In this document: positions 57,932 to 64,000 of the stretch, one piece after another
Position numbering within the stretch: the stretch's first letter is position 1
Layout of the letters: each line of letters begins with the position of its first letter
Origin: Thozetella sp. PMI_491
Lineage: Eukaryota > Ascomycota > Sordariomycetes > Chaetosphaeriales > Chaetosphaeriaceae
NCBI GenBank assembly: GCA_021432635.1
Contig: MU270029.1
Span: 671,611-735,610, forward strand
Reading direction: 5' to 3'
Length of the DNA: 64,000 bases
The notes under the pieces: model-generated
The model's database searches: none
What the model saw: only the letters and a program-made list of their open reading frames with translations
Told to the model about the DNA's origin: nothing
Program-made: the position numbers and the translations under genes

Positions 57932-60900
57932 TCAGGGTGCGGCAGCGACAAAGCCATCGTGGCCGCGTGCTTGTTGGCTTGTACTGTTGGAATTAACACC
58001 CGGTCGGACAAAAGCCTTGTATGCCAACGCTGCGAACCGCCGTACAACGTTCGTAGTACCGCCCGAGCTGGCGGCCTGCTCCCGGATGAATCTCGTGGCT
58101 ACGGCGAGCCTGCTGCGTGGGTCGGACTCGTCAAATCGCGCCGGGGCTGTCTGCTCGTTCAAGGCTGGATCGAACTGGGCCGAGAGCTCGCGGAGCACTG
58201 CAATACTGTACAGCACATCCCGATTCTCCCGCCCATCGAGCAAGCTGCGCATGCGAGAGAGGGATTGCTCGCGCCGCGACGCGTCAGTAGAATGTGATTG
58301 CAAAAGAAACTGGGCCAAGTAGTGCCAAAATTCCACCTCTCCCGCACGGTCTGCGGCGGGCGGAGGTGGCGGGGCCAAAGGGTTCGCGGGAAGTGTGGCG
58401 CCTGACAGGAGGATCTCGACTACCATGACCCGGTTGCGGGCCTCAACGGGATCGTCGGGCGGTGGCGGCGAAAAGTGCGAAGCCGGCCGGCTGGACAGGA
58501 CCGCAGAAACTGGAAGAGAGGCGAGAGCCCAGACCACGCGGGCCTCGAGTTGGCTAGAAGGAACCATCTCGGCCGGATCGGTGGTCTTGACCTCGCCGAT
58601 AACCTGGAGAAAAGAAGCAAAGAGGTCGAGCAGAGTTGCGTTGCCACGAAGCAGGCCCTCCTTGTCCCAAGAATGGGGTTGTCTGAAGTCGAACCATTGG
58701 CTCTCGAAAAAGGCCACGAGGCCTGGGGAGTAGAGCTCGTGATAAAGCTGGGTGATCTCGAAGACGACCTGCGCGGTCGGAGGCGCCCCCCGAGCGGGCG
58801 GCTCGGCGCCTCCTAGAGCTGCGAGGTCCTCGACTCTCATCTTCGTTCCTGCAATATCATGTAAGCGGGGGGCCATTCCTAGCAAGGCAAAGCAAGTTGG
58901 TGTCGGATTGGGTGAGAAGTGCGACGCTGGCTGGGGAGGGCCACCTATGCGCTGACTGCTTACCCCTATAGATTGATGCTCTATGCTCTCGAACTTGAGA
59001 TCCCGGTATTGAGACCCCGGTGTTCCGATCACGGGAGACGGCTGGTTGCCTTGCAGTGCAGGATCGATCACCTGGCCGTACTCGTGGCCCTCAGGCCTGC
59101 TTCCCTGGGAGGTGGGCGAGAGCGAGTCTAGAGTGCTGGCACCCGACTGGCCGGGTTGCGCGTACGAGCTAGGCACGACAGGTGGCCTGTACTGGTGTGC
59201 GTTCGACGAGGGGACGGTCGCGGATGGTGTCGACCCGAGGGTTGGGGCCGTGGGAGATTGGCTATTGGGAGCTGGCTGGATAGCTGCAGGTGCCTGTGCT
59301 TGCTTGAAGATGGGATCATAACCCAGGCACTCCCGTTTTGACTTTTTGCAGTTGTTGCACGTTGGGTGAGCCTCGTCGCACTGCGTCACGTCAAAATGTC
59401 AGAAATTTGCGGTTCGCCTCAAAAGTCTCTCTCTTTTACTCTCTCTCTTTCTCTTTCTCCCTCGCAGCCACAGCGCGGCATTAAGTGTCGTTGGATTTGG
59501 GTGAGATTGCGAGGGCAAGTTAGATCGAGCGGTGTGGACCAGAGACCCAGTATTTTAGCTGTCAAGTTGGGTCCCGAGCCTTTTTGGACACCGGCTAACG
59601 GGTCGTTTGGCTGTTCGCTTGTGCATAATAGCTCAAAATGACAAGCGTCCTTCCCTGCTATCGGACGAACCCGTTGACGGGGCAAACGGCTGCCAACTTT
59701 GAACGCACCATTCTGGCGTACAAGGAATTGGGAGGGGGAGCGTCGTTTTTGAGGTCGAATTTGTGTAGTTGTGATCCCGCATTATCCACCGCCAGATTTT
59801 GCCGGAGGGTTTGCGACCCACGCCCAGGACAAGAGGCCACACGTGTGGACGTGCGAGAGAGAGAGAGAGGAGAAATAGGGAGAGGGAGAGAGCCACGGAT
59901 AAAACAATATCAATCACAATAAGTGCAAGGAGAGCAAATTCACGCACCTTTATCCTGCGCTTGCGGCACGTCAGGCAGCCCGTCTTTGTTCGCCTCTTGA
60001 TCTCCTGCCCCCCGAGCGGTGTCAGCGGAAGCCGATCTCCAGGGTACCACAAATGACTGGGAAGGGCGGCCGGGGACGATACCTTCTTGTGCCTGCCGCC
60101 GCTCAGCGCAATACGAGGGTCCGTTCCCATCCCCGGCAGCGCAAAGCGCATCGGATCCGGCATTCCGGTGTAGTGCGTGGGCACGCCGTAGTAAGGCATC
60201 TGGGGACCACTTGGCACCATGGGCCCGCCCATCGGGGGCGCCATGCCCATGGCATGCGGCGGCGGTTGTTGTGACTGCATCGGGTCGAGGGTTCGCATGC
60301 TCGGCAGGGCCATGGATGTATTCACGGCGGCGGCGGCGCTGGCCCGGTACATGTCGCCGTGGCCATGATGCGGCGGGTAGGTAGCGTACTGGGGCGGCCC
60401 GGGGGCCATGCCCGCAGGGAAAGCGGCCGCGTTTGGATAGCTCACTGGTGGCCGGTGCGGACCGGGTGGGTGCTGAGGGTTCGACATGGGCGGCGAGGTC
60501 GGCAGCGGCGCGTCGCCGTTGGGTCGCGTCCCGTTCTTGCCGTGGTACGATGCGAGAGCCGGCGGGTCTCCAGAAGGATCGGTCGAAGTTCGAAGGGTCC
60601 CGAAACTCTGGTTGTCGACGTATGCCGCAGGCCCGACGAGACCACGCGCCGTCTCCCTTGCGTCCTCGCCTCGTCCTGCGTCTCTATCGTGCCCAACGCC
60701 TTCGCCGCCGACGAGCTGGGCGGAGCTGTAGCTCGGATTGGCTTCTTCGGTATGCGGCCCGGCTGGGCGGAGGGTCGACGCTGGTAGCTGCGGTGCTGCT
60801 GCTGGTGGCGTTGGGTGTGGTGGTGCTGGGAGCTTCGGTCCTGGCTGCAGCAGCTGCTCGTCTGGCGGGGGACACTCGTCGTCTAGACCTCTATCCGCGG

Positions 60901-60943
60901 ACAGTGGAGGGCGAGACTGAGAAGCCTCTGTGGGTTGAGCCAT
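57932..60943 (-). CDS. Zn2Cys6 fungal transcription factor
   Basis: DNA-binding regulator with a Gal4-type zinc binuclear cluster. Model: exon 1 60943-60083 (287 codons), intron 60082-60005, exon 2 60004-59948 (57 nt, 19 codons), intron 59947-59381 (567 nt), exon 3 59380-57932; 788 aa. The cluster is built across the second intron: C297-LT-C300-RKRRIK-C307-DEAHPT-C314-NN-C317-KKSKRE-C324, preceded by basic EIKRRTKTG. The N-terminal 280 residues are Pro/Gly/Ala-rich and disordered; the C-terminal part (about 480-770) is helical (VVFEITQLYHELYSPGLVAF, EFWHYLAQFLLQSHS) and resembles a divergent fungal TF middle region. The RRTKTGCLTCRKRRIKCDE context resembles regulators of development and metabolism, but I cannot assign an ortholog. 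The 567-nt intron is long and may hide a small exon; a possible further intron near the SIG-VSSQ stretch in exon 3 did not keep frame. Confidence 0.88.
59852..59891. repeat. GA-rich simple repeat in an intron
   Basis: GAGAGA repeats interrupted by single bases lie inside the 567-nt intron of the Zn2Cys6 gene (pyrimidine-rich on its coding strand). Confidence 0.7.
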
Positions 60944-61073
60944 TCTGGGGAATTTAATTAGATTTTTTTTATGGAGCCACGAGCCTAGCAGAGAGTGACA
61001 AGGGACTTCACTCTCAAGGGAGCAGGGGGAGGGACGCGACCCTGGGCCGGGGCTTCCTGCGACGGGCGAGGGG

Positions 61074-61121
<48 letters not shown>

Positions 61122-61135
61122 CGGCGGGGGGGGGT

Positions 61136-61181
<46 letters not shown>

Positions 61182-64000
61182 GACCGTTTTGGGGGGGGGG
61201 GGGGGGGGGCAACCCAAAAAAAAATTGGGTGTGTACTTTGCTCTATTGTCTCTTGTGGCCTGCGCTGCCTGGATTGAATGGTGTGTGGCTGTTCTCAGTA
61301 ATTCTCTGATAAATTGGCCCGGCTGTCAGTGCCAATGTGCAATGCGCGCTCGCAGCAAGCAGCAATGCAAGCGATGCGATGCGATGGCTGTGGATTGGAT
61401 GATGGGATGCATCGAGCGAAAATCTGCGCGCTGTCCGCCCCAAAAGGGTGTACATGGGTACCTCGTTCCCGCTAGCCAAGTGTCCGCCCCAGCTTGGTCC
61501 AGACCGTTATTTTGGTTGCCCACAGGCCCATGGGCCTGCAGCTCCAGTTGCGAAGCTCCTTAGCGCGCAGTCCGTGTTGCACTCGACGTTTATTTTTCCT
61601 TCTGACCTTCCCCTTCTCGCGACCTACCCCTTTCCGGGCTAAGGCGGGCGCCCCTCTCAAGACGTCCGCCTCCGAAGAGGGCCAAGCCCGGCGACTGGAA
61701 GAAACCCCGACCCAGCCAGTGGAATAATAAAATTGGTCATGGTGCGTTCGGCGACATGGAGTACGGGCAGCCTCGCGCTCCCGAGCAGGCACGAGCCGGG
61801 GACTATCAAGAGGCTATCAGGGCCAAGCGACCCGGCGACAGGCCCAGGGCCAGGTTTCCAGAAGCATCGGTCGGACCGAAGCAGACCTTAGCACCGCAAC
61901 GACAGACATCAGCTCCCTGTCCTACAAAATAACCAAACGGGCAAGACCTGCCCCTCGACCGCCGAGCCACGAGATGCCTGTAACATCCCTGCAAGGTGTA
62001 TCCGTATCCGTCCAGCTGCAGGCCGTACCGCCCGCGCTCGACAGTTGGTTGACTCTGGCCTGAAGATCGCCGCTGCACCAGCTCACACACCTGACTCCCA
62101 GCTACGACATATTATCCAGCAGGCTGTTTTAATCCCCGTTCCTATGCCTGCAAGGGTCGGTGACCGCTACGACCTGCTAATGTACCTTGGGGCCCCAACT
62201 ATAGCGCCCTTGCTGTGGATCTTAATCGACCAGGCGGGCAACGGAGCGGGAGCGCAGGCATGAAATAACGCCTGAAATGAGGAAGGTGCAGTTCTGCAGG
62301 TCTTGCCGCACCACCGCCGGCTCGGGAAGGGGGCCGTGGGCGAACGTTGCCCGCCGCCAGGCACTGACTGACTTGGCCCAGCATCATCGTCAGCATCATC
62401 GCCGGCGGGCGGGCGCCCTCTTCTTGTTCGCTGGTCGGAGCTTTCCCTCCCCCTCTCGCTTGTGCGCGCCTGTCGTTGTCGAACCGGACGACGCTGGCGG
62501 CTCCGCTGTGCAAGCGGGAGTCGGAACAGGCTACTGCCCGTGGCGGCTGTGATCATGATGTGACCTGGCTCCGAATCCCACCTTGCACCTCGGTCGGTAC
62601 CCTGTGTGCGGAAGATGGCGCCCCTCCCTGCCCCCTGCCCGCGCGCGCCCAGAGAGCAGGCATGAACCCCCCTCCCCAGCCCTCCCCCCCTAGGTCCCCA
62701 ACGGGCACAAGCGAAAACGGGCAACGGGAGTAGGGTGGAGAGTGAGCGAGCGATCAAAGGGGGGGTGGGATGTGTGGTGGGAAGTGAGTTGCGAGGCCCG
62801 CAAAAAGCTTGGTGTCAAGGTGTACAACGAGCGGCTGCGTGTTGGGAGAAGGAAGGTGAGACCTAGGCCCTCAAGCTTTTTCTCTCTAGTGTCAGATCTG
62901 ATCGGGACCGTACCGATTCGGGGCCTCATGTCTCTGTCGTAACATTGTAGCCAGCACCGTGCTAGGTTCTTTGGTTCCTCTTTTATTTCTCCTTTATTCC
63001 TTTTCTCCTCTGGTCTCGCTAGTCGATCGATCTTCCCGCTCGCAAAAGTCTCGCTGCGGCGCTGTTTCGCATTCTCGTACTTCTGATATGGACACCCAAG
63101 ACACAAAACCTGGTACGCTGCGACTCGGCCTCACGCTGGGCAAATCTAGGGGACGCCATCTGGCCCATTGCTCCCGCCGCCAATGTCTCCTACTTCGTGT
63201 CTCCTGACGTTTTCAGGGCGTCTAGGCCCGGACATTGGCCGCCACCTTTGCTAGACACAACTTTGGGAACGCGCCCCCTGGGTTACGCAGCGGGAGGAGA
63301 GGGTAGGCTGCGCAGGAAAGCGAACGGGGGTAGCAGGCCACGATTCACACATATATTATAACGGTACGGGACGGTACATGGGTGGTACTCGCAAGAGATC
63401 GACGTGGCCATGTGTGCGTTGCATTGTATGATACGGGGTACGTACCCTACTTCTCCTCAGCCACCCACTCTCCCCGATGTCGCCTGTCTCAGTCCTAGTC
63501 CCCTCCCTTCTCCGTCCTTGAAGCCTGGGGGCATGTACGAAGTAATTGTTCGCGGCTCCCGTGCGGCGTAGTGTACAAGTACCCCCCAGGTTGTCCAAGG
63601 GTCTCCCCTACTACACCCCGTTCTCCTGGCCGGCTCGAGCGTGTTAAGCCTAGCGCCCCTTTCCTCTACCAGTGCCCCTGCCAACACCTGGACAGGACGC
63701 TAACAACACACGGTAGTGCTAGCCTGAGATCCTCGTACCGTAGGTGGAACAGATGCTCTCCCTATCTCGATGCTCCCTCTCGCTCCGCCCGTGTCTGCCG
63801 GAGCTTGTCTTCATACCACAATTCCAGAAAGACGCGGTGAAGGGCCAGACAGAAGCGAGATAGGGGCGGCCGGCAGTGGGTTTAAGCGCAGCCCACACCC
63901 CAAGTTCTGCTTGGGGTCACGCGTGTGTTGGAGGAGAAGCGCCGCCTCTCCCCCTCCCCCCCCCAACCCCCCTGACGAGTGTTCCGGTTTTGTCGGTCCC
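60944..64000. other. Right-end region without a gene
   Basis: Promoter side of the Zn2Cys6 gene with a giant G tract, then 2.8 kb in which I see no supportable gene. Short open frames on both strands (for example 62690-63106) lack domains. A pyrimidine-rich stretch at 62960-63060 could be the promoter of a gene outside the window. Confidence 0.45.
61075..61209. repeat. Poly-G tract, about 135 nt
   Basis: Almost pure G on the + strand with a few interruptions (GCGGC near 61122, GT at 61135, TGACCGTTTT at 61181-61190). It lies about 130 nt upstream of the transcription factor start codon. It could form G-quadruplexes or be an assembly/sequencing artefact; the N gap at 10619 also follows a C run. 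Confidence 0.9.

Noticed and set aside
57921-57940. GGTTCGAATC, a tRNA B-box-like motif
   Set aside because: No matching A box or cloverleaf around it; it lies at the end of the Zn2Cys6 gene.

Overview
The window is nuclear DNA from a filamentous ascomycete, most likely a sordariomycete. The evidence is spliced genes with short introns (about 50-180 nt, GT...AG, CTAAC/CTGAC-like branch sites), strong G/C at third codon positions in conserved genes, pyrimidine-rich leaders, and fungus-only families (Clr5, UstYa/DUF3328, LysM effector, Zn2Cys6, UPF0643). I can support 14 protein genes. I saw no rRNA gene, convincing tRNA, transposon or CRISPR array by eye. One 159-base run of N (10619-10777) is an assembly gap.

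Layout. An RRM protein gene lies at 2.3-4.1 kb (+), and a small Clr5-domain protein at 11.2-12.0 kb (-). The 12.0-31.4 kb stretch is very gene-poor. Its only two genes face away from each other: a UstYa-family oxidase gene (23207-24248, -) and a small secreted, kexin-repeat precursor-peptide gene (26012-26502, +). Together they look like a minimal dikaritin-type fungal RiPP locus, and this is the most interesting content of the window. A dense block follows: secreted neprosin-family protein (31.5-32.7 kb), mitochondrial S-adenosylmethionine carrier-like protein (33.5-35.0), UPF0643 protein (36.6-37.4), eIF3h (38.8-40.0) and adenosylhomocysteinase (41.6-43.0), all on +. The 43.6-50.3 kb accessory pair is a LysM protein (-) and, divergently, a multi-exon secreted protein that matches the C-terminal half of large fungal chitinases but has no GH18 catalytic domain (+). 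Then come a fungal conserved hypothetical (50.7-52.0, +), a D-2-hydroxyacid dehydrogenase (52.3-53.6, -) and a Zn2Cys6 transcription factor (57.9-60.9, -). The last 3 kb hold no recognisable gene but carry a striking poly-G tract.

How the genes may work together. In the RiPP pair, the precursor has a signal peptide, one intron and six Lys-Arg-delimited cassettes of two types (A, 23 residues; B, 18 residues) in the order ABB-ABB. Each candidate core contains a Tyr-Thr pair. The UstYa protein carries both HxxHC motifs of the family that makes oxidative Tyr crosslinks in ustiloxin, phomopsin and asperipin. Kexin cutting after KR, trimming of the leading Glu-Pro, and UstYa oxidation would give two families of modified secreted peptides. 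The SAM carrier and adenosylhomocysteinase belong to the same methyl cycle. The LysM/chitinase-tail pair fits a known fungal habit of placing LysM proteins beside chitinase-type genes.

Limits: gene models were built by hand from the sequence and family knowledge; no database search, RNA data or peptide data were available.
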